Assembly: GCA_022457155.1 (NCBI GenBank)
Contig: JAJGOT010000310.1
Coordinates: forward strand, 375,001 to 439,000
DNA length: 64,000 bases
Source of the DNA: Cladopsammia gracilis
Lineage: Eukaryota > Cnidaria > Anthozoa > Scleractinia > Dendrophylliidae
Reading direction: 5' to 3'
The notes under the pieces were generated by a model that saw nothing but the letters and a program-made list of their open reading frames with translations, was not told where the DNA came from and did not search any database. A program made the position numbers and the translations under genes. Within the stretch, counting starts at the first letter, position 1, and every line of letters starts with the position of its first letter. Shown in pieces: positions 46,276 to 59,800 of the stretch.

Positions 46276-47495
46276 AGCCCAACATAATTCTGCCCGTAAA
46301 GATAAAATATAGATACTAGCTGCATTTTGCATATAATTACAAATTATAAAATCCCAGCATGTGTACAGGGAGATCAAACATCTTGTGACGGCGCTGAATA
46401 ACGCATTGCGCATGTTTGTAACGTCACTGCTTTCCTCGTGGTGAAAAAGTCAGTTTCTTTAACCAAAATTTCACCTTTTTACCATATATAAGCTACATAG
46501 GTATATGCCGCCCGATAGGGTATGAGGTGCTCAGTCCTATTTAAAAGTAGGGTAACCTTTTTGGTATGGTGATCCTTAGTAAGGACTCGTTTTAATTGTA
46601 TTTGCTAAATTACATTACCTAAACACCCAGCTAAACGAAAGGGATGTGGTTATGATGGCGTATTCTTGAAACTAGGCTCAGCCTAGTATTCTATGCCTAA
46701 TGCTAAACTTTCCATGTACGGAAAGGAAATAATAACGACCTGTTTACTTAATTCTCAGTTATCGTTTTTCCTTTAAATAGGGTGGCAATTTTCGATTTTC
46801 TTTCCTTTTAAAAATAGGGACAAGTTTTAAGGACCATCGCGGCACACTCCTATCCTAAACGGATACGAGTATTCACCCCCGGAATTTTATTTTCTTCTCA
46901 CACGATTAAGGTTCACTCTTTAGCCTATTTTTGAACACAATGTTGTTTTTACTCGTGGCGTAGCGAACTCACGAGTTCAAGCTGTGTACAGCTTCTTTTT
47001 TTTTCGATCTTGAGATCAACGAGGCCGCAAATGGCACGCTTCATTTCCTTGTGACCATGATAACGAAATTTATAACTCAAATGAAGTGCGTCATCGCAGA
47101 TTCGAGAAAGTTTGGTCTTTCGATAATCAAATTACAAATTCGTGGCAACGAAAGTAAATTTTAAAAACAAGTTCTTAAAAAGTGCGTCATTGCAGCTTCA
47201 AAAAGTTTGGTAACAAAATTATTTTTAGATTTCTTATCATCGTTTTCTTTATTTGCGATCTATTTTTCGCCAATATAACTAAAACAGCCCGTAATTGTTA
47301 CTTTTTGTGAAACATTCCGCAGTCTTTGGCACTTCTGCAGAATGTAGTAATATATCAAACACGAGGAAATGTGTTTCATGGAGAAATAAATAAGAAAAAC
47401 TATTTCTGTGCCCTCCACGTTTCCAAGATTTACAACCGTTTGAATTTCACGAAAAATGCGAAATGCAGAATGCTCGGGCGAGTTCACTTTCTATA

Positions 47496-47940
47496 CAGTC
47501 ACCCCTCTCTTAATGGACACCTCTATAAGACGGACATCTGGTGTTGGTCCCTGCCGTTTTTCAGTCATTTCTATAAGACGGACACCTCTCTAAGACGGAC
47601 AACGGACACTTTAAAACCGTCAACGGACACTTGAGAAGTGCTTTTTTTAGTGAAAAATACTTCAAAACGGAAATTTAAGTGCTGAATATGAACAAACGAG
47701 TCCACTTTTCTAATGTTTTTTTTTTGTTCCAGTTTGTAGGTTACGTTTTGCTTAAGTAAACGACTTTAAACAGACTTACAATAAACGTGTATTCATTGTG
47801 CATAGGTTCGGCTTTATTATATCAAATTACTGGTGTCACGTTGCCTCGTCTCTCTACAAACCGGACACCTCTCTTAGACGGACAGTTGGCGCCGGTCCCG
47901 ACGGGTCCGTCTTAGAGAAAGTTTCTCTTTCTTTGTTTTA
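47496..47940. mobile_element. truncated pogo-like element
   Basis: Starts TA|CAGTCACCCCTCTCTTAATG and contains repeated '(a/t)agacggaca' phrases in both halves, including 'ctcttagacggacag' near 47872. The mirrored CAGT terminus at the right is missing. Confidence 0.5.
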
Positions 47941-47944
47941 AGTG

Positions 47945-49380
47945 GAGAATTTTGGTATGCTCGGTAGTATATCATGCGTTTATAGTAGAAACACGAAGCA
48001 CTTATTAATCTATTAAAAACGAACTTTTACCAAAACTTTTAAACGTTGTTGTCCTTTCTGTTGGTTTTCAACAAAGACGGCTATTAATTCCACCTGAAAT
48101 AATATCCCATTTTATTAAAAACAAACAAACAAACAAACAAGCGATACAGCAGTGTCATCAAAAGCTCTCCTTCAGAATGCGCAAATCTACGGTTCTGTCA
48201 ATAGACGCAAAAGTTAGTACATTTACCACAGGACGCAGCTCCAAGAAAACACAAAAGGAGAAAGAAGAGAGTCGACGTTGGAGGGAAGGGAGGGTGGCAA
48301 GTAAGACGCAGGGGGTGGGGGTGTGCAGAATCTTCTATTCAGAACGTTATGGAGTCACGAGTTAGTTCAGTGTTTCTTGTACCTGTTCAGTGTTGATAAC
48401 TTTATTTCAGAGTATTTCTGTACATGAAAACCTGGCCAATTCTAAAATCAACATTTTAATGACTACTAAAATAACAAAAGAAAAGGTTTCCTCGATGTAT
48501 AAGTTTTGTCAAGAATACTTTCCTACGCACGCGGAAAATGGTTGTTTTAAGATCTATTTTCGTACATGATACCTTTTTATTGACCCCAAGATCGACAATA
48601 CAACCGGCATGGATTCCCAGTGGCTATGATAACGTAACTATTTTTCCAAACAAATAAATTTAAGAAGTGCGTCATTTACAATAATAATAATAATAAAAAG
48701 TTTTGTTTCGAAAGAAAAATGTCAAGAATTCGAAACTTTGTTAGTTATTAAACTCCTAAACTTATTTCTGACCAAACTACTTTCAAACGTCCCATTTCAG
48801 ATTATGTGATGTTACTCTGAATTGGTTTTTACGAATTTTATCATATTCATGTGTATGTGAATGCATATTTTTTTTAGAATGATGAAGGACAGTTCTCTAG
48901 AAAGCCCCCATGACATGATTTCACTTAGCCGAACGTTCCTGTGGCGTTGTTTGTTTGAAGGCTTAAAGACCTGGCACAAAGGTTTAACATAACTTATATT
49001 CATTTGTGTTTGCACACCAGTTATTCTGATCGCTTTAATGAATGAGGTTCTCTGACTTTTTGTATCTGCGTATTAAATCCTTCACTTGCAGTATTATAAT
49101 ATTGTTTGTTATTATCTGTATCGGGTGGTTCCACCTACTGCGTCTGTGCATCCTGCAGAACGAATTACGAAGGAATTTTAATGTCAGTGTAAATCTGTAA
49201 ATATTTTAGAAATAAGTTATTATTTTTTAGTTTTTAGTTATAAGTTCTTAGTTGGGCGTCACCAATTAGCTCAAGAAAGTTTTGGCACATACAAAATGTT
49301 TGATGATGACGATGTTTGTTTGAGGTTTTAATTTAAAAACTAAAAGTTCAAATACGATATGAAAGTCCCGCCAAAGAGAT
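47945..49380. other. no gene recognised
   Basis: AT-rich DNA with short (ACAA)n and (AAT)n tracts. The small ORFs (for example 48177-48365) look like chance. Confidence 0.5.
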
Positions 49381-49384
49381 TTTA

Positions 49385-49480
49385 TGTGAGTAGTCACATC
49401 ATAGGCCTTTCGCTGACAGACTCAAAAGTTAGAACTTCATTACATGTCTTCATAGTTGACTCTGGGAATGAAACGGGGTA
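49385..49480 (-). repeat. single copy of the hairpin-repeat family
   Basis: 'cacatcatagg..cagactcaaaagttagaact' matches the unit at 915-1190. Confidence 0.5.
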
Positions 49481-49879
49481 AACAAAGGTTTAACATAATT
49501 TATGTTGTTACTTCAAGTTTGACGCTGATAAACTACTAGAAGTGACGATAGGAGATTGGAATTTGGTCGTGGGATTAAACTTCCACTGTTATTAGAATTT
49601 TCTTAACTTTGTTGCCATACATACTACAAACAAACAAGACAAACTATTTATTCTTTATGTAACATTGCGTGGATTGAAAATTACAATGGTGTTGACGTTA
49701 TCTTTGTTTTTGTAAATGTCATAAAAGGATTAATAGTAATAAAAACTTTCATACTTTTATTGGAAGAAAAATGCTACTTTTTACATGTTTATCAAAGACG
49801 GCATAAAAAGAAAACGAATTTCCAATTTCCAGTTTCCAATACTAAGTTTCAATCCCGCATCCCCGTCTCAATTTGTAAT

Positions 49880-52800
49880 AACACTTGCATGCAGCTGTTA
49901 AATCTCTTACTTGTTTTGTATTCTCAGCGATGCGTTGCTTTGGCAACCTCTTTTTCAAATGCAAATTTCGTTATTATTAAGTTCGATACTTTCATAATAT
50001 TTTAGCTAGCCTATTCCTGTCACACGGATCATTTTCCTGAAACCGCTGCACTTGATTCACCATGGATTTTCGAAGCTTGTTTCTGTTCGTGGCATTCGCT
50101 TTGCTCTCCTTCATTGGTAAGTTACGTTTATTGTCTCCATGATACTTAGCTTTAACTTCAACATTGTGATCGAGGCAAACACCTTTCGCCTTAAATCTGT
50201 TTGTCTATCAAGCATCTCACACACGGAAATAAAAGTAGTACTCAATCAGTAGCTCAGTTTTAAGAGCAAATTTACCGTCAACATTACGCTTTCTAATCTC
50301 CCTCGCTATATCATTTGAAATCATTGAAATATTATGTCTGTGCTTTTATTTAAACGCTTCAGCAACATTATCTGTGAAATCCTGTTTTTCAACCCTTGCG
50401 TCAATAGCTCATTTTGAGCGCTTAGTGTCAACGAGGCATTTGTTTAATCCAACTAGTATAAAGTCCATGAGAATATCAGCAATAAAAAGATTCAAGTTCC
50501 TTGGTCAGTCAGCCAATGGTCAAGGCGCTTTTCAGTCTTGCAGACTATTTTGGATTTTGCTAAATAAAATCGAACAGCGAGACAAAAACTGTGCAAAATA
50601 TTACCGTTTCTGATGATTCTAAACTTTCCGACCATAGAGTCACGGACCAAATATATATATACTGATATATACTGATAGATTTCAAAGGGTTTTATATATA
50701 TATATATATAGTTCTATCATCATCGACCTTGCTGCTGGACTGCAGTCTGTATCATTTGCAACTACATGGTCGACTTGAGGGTTTTCAGTTCACCCATAGT
50801 GCATAGAATTGACGGTAGATAATTACCAGCTAGATGGATTACAACAATAAACTATATTTGAATGAAAATTTCAGAGCCCCAAAGTAGCCCCTTTCACACC
50901 ATACACAAAACTGATATGGTCATCAACGATAGTTTTCTTTTCGGCTTCCGTCGATAACATCATTCGTGCCTCACTATATGTTCGACCGCGTTTTGTGGTC
51001 AAACAAGAACGTTAACCTGCATTATTTTAACTAGCATTATTTGCATCGATGCAAGTAGGTCTTATTATACAGGTAATATTGACAAACTAGTGAGGTCCTA
51101 CTTTTTAGAATTTTTTTTTTCCCGTATGTATATCTAGCGTACCTAACTAACGCTTGCTAACCGCAGGCGGGCTGATATTTATGAAAATTTTGAATAATCG
51201 ATCGAGAATAAAGAAGGGAATACCACAAATAACATCATGCTATCAAGTCGGAATCGATGCATGTCGCATTTTCTTTCCGTAACAGAAACAGAAATCCAAG
51301 GAAGCCAAAGTTTCAGGAGCGACTGAAAATTAATAAAAGCATTTGAAATTGACAATCATGGTCTATTGCGTTTGTTTAGCTAACAGCACATCCATTTACC
51401 TAGTCGAGTGAAAACAATAGAACAAAAAATAATGGACCCCAGCCCTGAAATCCACAACAATGGACCCCAGCCCTGAAAATAATAGAGTTGCGTGATACCC
51501 CAAAAAGGGGCGAAATTTTCGCGTTGTCGCGGTCGCAGTAGTGTTTCTTTTCTTGGCGTAGCTGAACGAAAGCTGGTTCAAAGTTTAACCGCTCGACAAG
51601 GAGTGAATGAAGGAGCACAATTTTCGGAAAATGTCTTTAGTAATCACCTCGTCATTACGGCTGTAGGAGCTAAAAACGAGCAAGTTTGTAGGCAACATTG
51701 ATCGACTCAACTCGTACTTCGATGTTTGAAAATTTGGTGCTGATGGAGGGGACTAAAAAGCCAAATCAACTACAGGTATGATGTTTTTAACCGTTTGTAG
51801 TATCCTTTAGCTGTGAATTTCTGCAGTTCTTTCTGACTTTTCGCCGCTATGTTTAGGTAGCCGTGTGTTTGTTCAATTTGTTTTGATTCTGAATTGAACT
51901 TTTTAAGATACAAAACACTTGTAACTAAGACATGCCATTTTACTGTGTTTTAATTCGTGTAGTCACTACTCTGTCCCGTTCTTTAAGTAGACCAATGCTC
52001 TTCATAGAAACTCTCCACTGATTTATAGTTTCGGCATTCGCTGCTTGTTGTTTAAGAAATGGCGCGAGGTAAAATATTGTTGTAAGCCTTTTTACTTAAT
52101 AAAAGGTTGCACATCTCAATGAATTTTTTCTGGAAACTGTGATTTGTTATCAATGTGTTGAATTATAAAACAGTTATAGTGCTCAAGCTTGCGCAATATC
52201 GCCTGATTTTAGCCGACTCGGCCTACGGCCTCGTCGGCTAAGTATCCTGCGATATAGCGCTTCGCTTTCGCACTATATGTCCTAAATGGCCTGGTCTGTC
52301 ACGTTGATGATTAAAGTATAAAAATTGAAACTGTTCTGTCCAATTACACATTATGTAAAGAATTATCAACGAGGCTAGCGATGAGAAAGTTAAGTTTCGC
52401 ATTTATACCTGATTTGACCATTTGTGGTACAATCGCTGTATTTCATTGCATAATGAACTTTCCAGTTTTCCTAAAACTTAAAACTTATCCTGATTAAAGT
52501 AGTTTTCATTTTAGAATTACTTGAAAGAACAAATACCAATATTTGCAGTTTGCAACAAACAGTGATCTTCTGTTTAAATGAAGACGGGAATGCAACAAAT
52601 CTCGTTTTATAAACTTATATCGAAGAACTGTAATGTAGAGATAATTTTTATTTCCTAAGTAAATGTTCAGTACTACAACCTAAGACAAAATTAGTTGGGA
52701 AGGCTTGTAAAACGCTAAAAAATGACACTACCTTTGGGTTTCAGCTCAATTAAAGCCTCGCGCAACGCTTTTTATACCCCCCCCCCTCTCCCCCAAATCC

Positions 52801-53140
52801 AATGTTGAAGACGTCTATACAAAAGACAGTGTAAGGTAAGTATTTGCGTTAACAGCAACTTTGGAAGAGTGGGGTGAAGGGGGAAGTGGGGAGGAAAACA
52901 AGGAACCTTCCCAACACCTTTGTCTTTGGTTGTAGCTTACCTTTTTCCTCTTTTCTTTTTGTCACTATATATTCTATAAGCATTAAAAAAGCTTTTGCAA
53001 ACATGGTGTGTGAACGCATGTCTTTTTTTAGCCTATCCATTCAAAGAGAAAACAACGTTATTTTATTTTTCTCATAATTTACATTTTCCACATTGTGTGT
53101 TGCTATGACAACTTGACCTGTTTTGCCACAATACAACGCA
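49880..53140 (+). repeat. upstream copy of a tandem segmental duplication
   Basis: Blocks of this region match 56640-59240 in the same order at an offset of about 6.1-6.9 kb: around the signal exon, at 51170/58020 (tgaaaattttgaataatcga.. vs tgaaaattttcggaataatc..), at 52380/58815 and at 53090/59180. Indels separate the blocks, so the duplication is old. Confidence 0.7.
50062..50116 (+). CDS. signal-peptide exon, paralogue or alternative first exon
   Basis: ATG at 50062 encodes MDFRSLFLFVAFALLSFI and then splits Gly/Ala in phase 1 at a consensus donor (G|gtaagt at 50117). It is 55 bp, and 16 of its 18 residues match the exon at 56834. Basic-then-hydrophobic composition marks a secretion signal. 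Flanking sequence on both sides is also duplicated. No copy of the mature-protein exon was found between here and 56834. It is therefore an alternative promoter/first exon of the downstream gene, or the remains of an incomplete gene duplication. Confidence 0.6.
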
Positions 53141-53952
53141 TGATTTGACGGTTGTTTGCTTTATGATTTTTTCTTAGGTATTTTCTGCATGATTACGTCT
53201 CAAAACAATCAAAGAAAATAGCTCCTTGCCTTATTTTTCACTCTTACACATTAATAATTTTCTTTTAACGTGTTTTACCTTCCTCTCAGTGCAAATTTGT
53301 TTAAAAATGTGAAAGCATGTTCTATAAGACACACCGGAGGACACGTGCAGTTTGACTCAATAAAAGCTAATCGTTTATGGTGAAATAGATTTGTTTTTCT
53401 AAATCAAATCAAATTTATAACAAATAGATTCCATTTTGCCATGAAAAAAAAATTGAGCTACCGACGTTCTTACTACATTTTGATGTCTTTTGTGATCTAT
53501 TACTGAACAGATGCATGGGAGAAAGGATGGCTTTTTGTTTTATGCAATAATTTACTGAAATTTCGTTTCAATGACGTCATCTATGCATCTGTCCTCCAAT
53601 AGATCATAGATCACAGATAATGACCAGTAAAAATTTTGTGCGTAGAATTCCAGGTATTATATAGTTGCTTACAGTAAAGCAGTCACTTGAAAAACTAATT
53701 CGCGCTATTTTAAACAACTTTGCAGTTGTTCCAATTTGTTTAGTTTGCCTAATGTGGCATGATTGTCCAGTAGCTAAAATTGTACGTATGACTTTTAAGT
53801 TCAAATACAGAAAGAAAAATTAACCGTCATGTGTTCACTTTCGAAAGTGAACTTTACTAAAATGTAAAACGCACGTGCAGAGGCATTGTTTTCGCTCATT
53901 AAACCTTTTGTTTTGTACCGTTCTCGCTGCCGTCGCCGTCGTGGTTGCTTAA

Positions 53953-54273
53953 GGACTGTTTACACAGGCGATTTTTCGTGCAATTTTTGTCGCACTTGTC
54001 GATGCAAATTTTGTCGCGCGCAAGTTGCATCTTCAAATCGCATGTGTAAACGGGCGGCGATTTCAGTGCAATTTGGGCGCGATTTGTCGCGCGATGTCGC
54101 AGAAGTTTCGAACATGTTCGAAACCTGATGCGACTTGGCGGCGATTTTTGGGAAATCGCAGCAAATATCGCACCCGAGTCGCACTGAAATCGCCGCCCGT
54201 TTACACATGCGACAAAAATTGCATTGGAGAGCGCGACAAAAATCGCATCAAAAATCGCATGTGTAAACGGGCC
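53953..54273. mobile_element. palindromic MITE
   Basis: TTAA at 53949-53952 and 54274-54277 flank GGACTGTTTACACAGGCGAT.. and ..GTGTAAACGGGCC. The interior holds many 'tcgca / tgcga' phrases on both strands and a mirrored 'cgggcggcgatttcagtgc'. Confidence 0.7.
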
Positions 54274-54498
54274 TTAAACTTCCGTAACATTGGACGATTT
54301 TACGCCTTTTCTTTTCGGAGGGATACAGAATTTCATTCTGATACGAAATTAGATCAGCTAGGATTTTCTGAAAGGAGAAAGCAGCTTGAAATTCGGGGGA
54401 TAAAATTCTTTTCCCTAAAATTTCTGCCGCTGAAATATTCTGCTAAATGATCCGCAAAACTGTATTAGCTTTCACATAGTTTCCTTTAAAGACACTAA

Positions 54499-54735
54499 GG
54501 CCCCGTCCACACGTAATGCGTTTTTGAAAACCTCCGTTTTTGGTTCCCCGAAAACGGAAAAAAACATCTGCGTCCACACTAGCGTTTTCACATCGTTTTT
54601 GACCGTCCATACCAGGGGCTGAAAAACGATGATCCAAAGATGCGTTTTCATCACCAGGCTCTGCTGGGACGTTTTTCTGTTCAACACGCATGCTCCACAC
54701 TAAAACGATAGACCTGCGTTTTCCCTTCGCTGAAC
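54499..54735. mobile_element. end-truncated MITE with GGCCCCGTCCACACG terminus
   Basis: TAA|GGCCCCGTCCACACGTAATG shares its terminal 17 bases with the MITE at 2405, but the interior (cgttttt / aaaacg repeats) differs and no matching right terminus is present. Confidence 0.5.
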
Positions 54736-56334
54736 AAGCAAAATACCTCCAGCAATGATGAGAGCCATATGATCTCTGTGGAATAGAGACTGCGCGGTCA
54801 TGGGAGCGAGAATATAAATAACCTTCACAGCATTAGCCTGCATTGCAGGCGTTTAATGATGGGGCGAAATTTCGAGGACGCGCGCGCGAGGGGAACAGCA
54901 TTGTTGTTTAAAAACATGGTATATTATGTTTTTACTGTAGTTACACACATAACAATGGTTAACCTGAATCACTAGCAGGCACTGTGTTCTACCGCATCGC
55001 AGTTTGAGTCCTGTAATTTTGTTGTCGTCTTTCTTCTTTAGAGAAGAAACTTGGCTCCTACATAAATGGTGCCGGCCGGTGAACATAACTCTGAGGGGTG
55101 CCGTACCTTTAATGAGGCCTGCTCCTCGAATCCCTAGATGCTCCATAGCCATTTTCAATGACGAATATGGCAAAAATCAATACCATTTTTAGACTTAGAA
55201 CTTAGAACTTAGAATCGACAAGAACAATAACTCTTCGAGTAGTGAAGTCGTGCTTTAAGAAACTTTAAGGGTCTTGTAAGTGCCCCTAAGGTACGAGAAT
55301 TAATTCAATATATTGTTATGATTTGTTTTACATGTACAGTCGCTTTTCCAGTCAAACTAGATGATCTGTCACGAACTTTACTACACTGTACGTCATTTGA
55401 AATCTTTAATCAGTCTTTCGCAATCACTAGTGCATGAAAGGTCAACTTAATACGTCCATTTATCTGTTGCTCGAAAAGAAAGAAAACGAAATCGTTATCG
55501 AATGGAACTCTCGCCAAACCCGGCAATAATGTAAGTTTCTTTTACGTGATATGTTTCGTTTCGTCATTTTCCTTTTTCTTATGTTGTAAATAAATCCAAT
55601 CATTCATGGTCATCCATGAGCTTGAAGTTGTTATATCAACTGATATAACACTTCGCCTCAGGCTATAAACCACTTGAAAATCCGGACTTTTTTTGTTTCT
55701 GCCCAATTTATATAGTCGTCGCCTTAGCTTCGAGCCAAGGCACGACTCAATTACACCCAAATAGATAGACCGTGATATTATTTGCCCCATAAGTCGTTCA
55801 TTAAAGATTGTCGGGCTTTAAAATTTAGCCAAAGGAAACGAATTGGCAAAATTTTGAAGCCCGAAAATCTTTAATGACCGAGTAATGGGGAAAAGAATAT
55901 TTCGAAATTTGAAAACTTTGTATGCATTCTCCATTTTGGTGTACCACTCTGTTATTACGTACACGAACATGGCGGACGAATTTGCATTTTTAAGACATTC
56001 TAAAAATATAACAAAATTTTCTTTATAATTGTTCTGTTCATTTCGAAGATTCAATAGACCTCAACAGACTTAGAAACGTCTAACAACTGAGTGAAAAATA
56101 TTTGTTTTTGTTACTCACATGGAATTAAGACGCTCAGCATGCTGCACGGACAAATATTTTAAAATGCCATATCTCTAAAGCATTATGTCATGTGTTGACA
56201 TGAAACTTGGCAGAACGATTGCTATTGCTGCTAATATGAAGAACCAGTAAAAAGATTTTAAAAGTTTGATTACGTCATGTGTAAACGATATCTTAAAGAG
56301 TCACTAATTAAATCCTAACAGCTCCGAGAGTTGT
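54736..56334. other. no gene recognised
   Basis: Contains one hairpin at about 55803-55886 (attaaagattgtcgggctt / aagcccgaaaatctttaat). The duplicated locus should hold the mature exon of the first signal-peptide copy near here, but none was seen. Confidence 0.45.
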
Positions 56335-56442
56335 AGCCTGTTCCGGCTCCGAGATAGTGGGGAACGCGCAAAGTTAAAAAAAGGGAAAAAATCGCGGGGG
56401 AACTGGGGAGAGGGCGATGTATCTCGGAGCATGGAACAGGCT
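56335..56442. mobile_element. 108-bp MITE
   Basis: AGCCTGTTCCGGCTCCGAGA.. pairs with ..TCTCGGAGCATGGAACAGGCT. Confidence 0.65.
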
Positions 56443-56833
56443 GATAGAGTTGTAAAATTCATATTCGGAATTCTGGAATCCTGGGGATTAATTTAGTTAT
56501 GAAAGCTTTCCAGGACAACCTTACATTCTTCAAGAGAGATCTCAAACTCACATGATTATTTTTCCTTCTAATTTAAATCGAATATTTTTCGATCAGTCCA
56601 GATCCTTGTCTGACAAAGCATTTTTGTTCATTGTTTTGTTTATTGTTCACTGGATTTGCAATTGCATGCAGCTGGTTATTAAATTCGTCACTGGTATTGT
56701 ATTCTTATGATGCATTGATTTGGCGTTGTCTTTTTCTTGTGAAAATGCAAATTTAACGCAGACTTTCGCAATAAAGCTCTCAGTTCCTGCACGCACGGAT
56801 CAATTCTGTCAAATCACTGTTAGTTGATTCATC

Positions 56834-59800
56834 ATGGATGTTCGAAGCTTGTTTCTGTTCGCTGCATTCGCTTTGCTCGCCTTCATTGGTAAGTAACCGT
56901 TTATTATCTCCATGATACTTTAGCAAACCCTTTCATTTTAGCCAGAATTTCACACATGAAACCCAGTGAAATTAATACTGGTCAGTAGCATTTAAGAGCA
57001 AATTTACCGCCAACATTACGCTTTCTAATCTGTCTCGCTATATCATTTAAAGCTATCTAATACAGTTGACAAGTTGAAATATTTTATATGTGCTTTTATT
57101 TGAAAACTCTTCAGCAAATTTATATATTTCATCCTGTTTCCCGAAGCTTCCGGACACTTTTCACTGTGTGGTCATCAATCGATCGACCAGACAAGGTTTT
57201 CCGTTCAAGCCGTGTCACATGTTGGCAAAAGTGAATGCAGCGCACAGCATAATTTCGATGTAATTTGTGATAACCGCAAAATGATCTACCCTATTTAAAA
57301 AGGAATCAACCTCATTAGCTTTAGACAACTGAAACATATCAACAGCGCTTATTTCGGAACGATATTTTGGCGCAAATTTAGAAAGATCAGTTTAGAAATT
57401 TAACTCTGATGACATTTGGCAAAAGTGGAAAGATTATAATAACTAAGAAGTGTTTTGCGAGAAACACTCGATAAGACTAAACTCGCCGACCTTCCAAATC
57501 GTTATGGATAACTACTATGCTAAAAACTCGGATGAACCACAGAGACCGGTTAAAAAGGGAGCTAGAGATATAAAATTAAACCAATGATCCATCCGTTTGG
57601 AAACAATTTCGAACGACGCGCGAAAAATCATGTCAACCAGAACATCAAGTCTACAAAAACAAAACTGCAGCTTATTACAATTGTAGTGCTTTTAAGCATT
57701 AAAAAGCTCAAAAACACGAAAACCATTGACAAACTGCATGTAGAATTTAAGGGAAAAAATCGGAAAATCAAGCCGACGTCGTGGAAATGTTAGACACCTT
57801 TGCCAGCAAAATTGGGCGAAACCTTAGTCGACAGGTCGCAATTGCTGATCATTCCTGTGAAGAGTTTCTCTGTGCAACTAAAATAGGAATTAGTATTTAA
57901 GAAAAAAAAAAAACATGTACCCTAACCTAATCCTAAACCTAACCTTCTTTCCCAACCTAAGTTCTTTAATTTCCCGAATGTAGGCAGTTTAGAGCACAAT
58001 TAACCTTGCTATATTGACCGCAGGATTGATGAAAATTTTCGGAATAATCAATCTACAACAAAGAAGAGAGTACCACATATAACGCTTTGTTGTTATAAGT
58101 CGGATTTTTTGTCGCATTTAATTTTCTTTCCCTAAACGGTCGAAATTTACAGCATTTGCGTTTCTTTTATAATATTTGTGCAGGCTACTAGCGTCGAACT
58201 TTTGTTCTGCACTTGCGCATTCATGCATTACCTGATCACAGCTTCACTCACAAAAATATTCGTATTGCCACCGTTTTCAACACAATACAAATCAGATCCT
58301 TTTGTACATTTGGCGGGGAAGGGATGTATAACTTTATTTAATTTTGGGCAGCTAGCAATCCTAATGTCCTGCCCTGTGGGCGATTTAGGTATTAAAATTC
58401 CAACCCTCTGTTTTGTACCAAAAAGTAAAGCTAAGGGATGGACCATTAGAAAAGTGATGGGGGGGGGGGGGGGGGGGGGGGTGGGGCAAAAGCAAAAAAA
58501 TTTTCCCAGTAAATTATTAAGAAAAAAAATATATTCCCACGCATTATCGCAAAAAAAAAAAATCTGCCCAAGGAAAATTAAAAAATAAAGTATTTAAAAA
58601 AAAAATATTCCAGCCATCGAGTGAAAAAAAAAAAAAAAAAGATTTCCACCTTAGGTGGACAAAAAAAAAAATTTCTTGCCTCTCCCAAAGTTCCCACCCC
58701 CGCCATCACTTTTCTAATGGTCCATCCCTAATGGAGTATTAGCAGTGCGCCATATAACAACATAGGTACTGGGTGATATAATTATTTATTAAAGCATTAT
58801 GCTAGCTGCTTGTGATGAGAAATTTGCGTTTCGTATTTGTATACCTGATTTGACGACTTTCACTTCGCCAAAAACTTGAAACCTTTCCCGATTAAAGTAG
58901 TTTTCCTTTAAGAATTACTAAAAAGAACAGATAACAACATTTGTTCGCAACAAACCGTGACCTTTCTAATTTAGCCAGGAAAACAATCGAAGACCAACGT
59001 AGAGAAAATTTGTATTTTCAATTTTTTCAGTTCTGGCGATACTTTCTTTCTATTTTATAATCATTACAAATGCTTTCAAACATGGTGTTAATTTATATAT
59101 ATGCGTGTTAATTTATTGGGCATTTTTGCCTCACTATTCAATAGACTGGTAGTTCATTCTACTTGTAATTAATATATTACATATTGTGTGTTACTATGGC
59201 AATTTGACCTGTTTTGGCAAATGCAAGGTCTCATTTGAACATTACTAGTGTTTTCGAAAATGAAATAAACTAATAGGTCACGGAATAAGTTTTAAAGATA
59301 ATTTGTAAAAACTGAGTTTTAGATGCTCTTTTCCGAGAACTGTACACACCTGTAATCTTCAATGTTAATGACTATGACGTCCAAATTACACTGAAATTAA
59401 AGCACCCTTTGAGTATTGCTGGAAAATAGCGTCGTATCTAAAAGTTGTACATATGCCTCAGGGCCTGACTTTAAGGTGGCTCGACTGGGTTTTTGAGCGA
59501 CGATACCGCTTAGCTTTGAGAAACGTGTGTACCACCACAAACGATCCAACGGAAAATCGATTGCCACAGCTGTACTAGAGAAAGATTAAAGTTTCAGATG
59601 AGGTTAGTTTTATGGAAATCGGAGTTGCCAAAGCAACGTTATGACGTCACTTCCGGTTTAACATAATACCGAATTACTTGTCATCAAGAGATAATTTTGG
59701 AAAACGCTCTCTGGATCTTCGACCTGACGTACTTGTCCTTAGGTCTACAAAATTTTACAAATTTCTATGGAAGCGTTTTCGAGAAAATTTCGAGTGAATT

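Noticed and set aside
54025..54450. A 141-codon + strand ORF
   Set aside because: Mostly the interior of the palindromic MITE at 53953-54273.
58178..58588. A 136-codon + strand ORF
   Set aside because: Runs across the G-run and A-rich interior of the MITE at 58435; no protein-like sequence.
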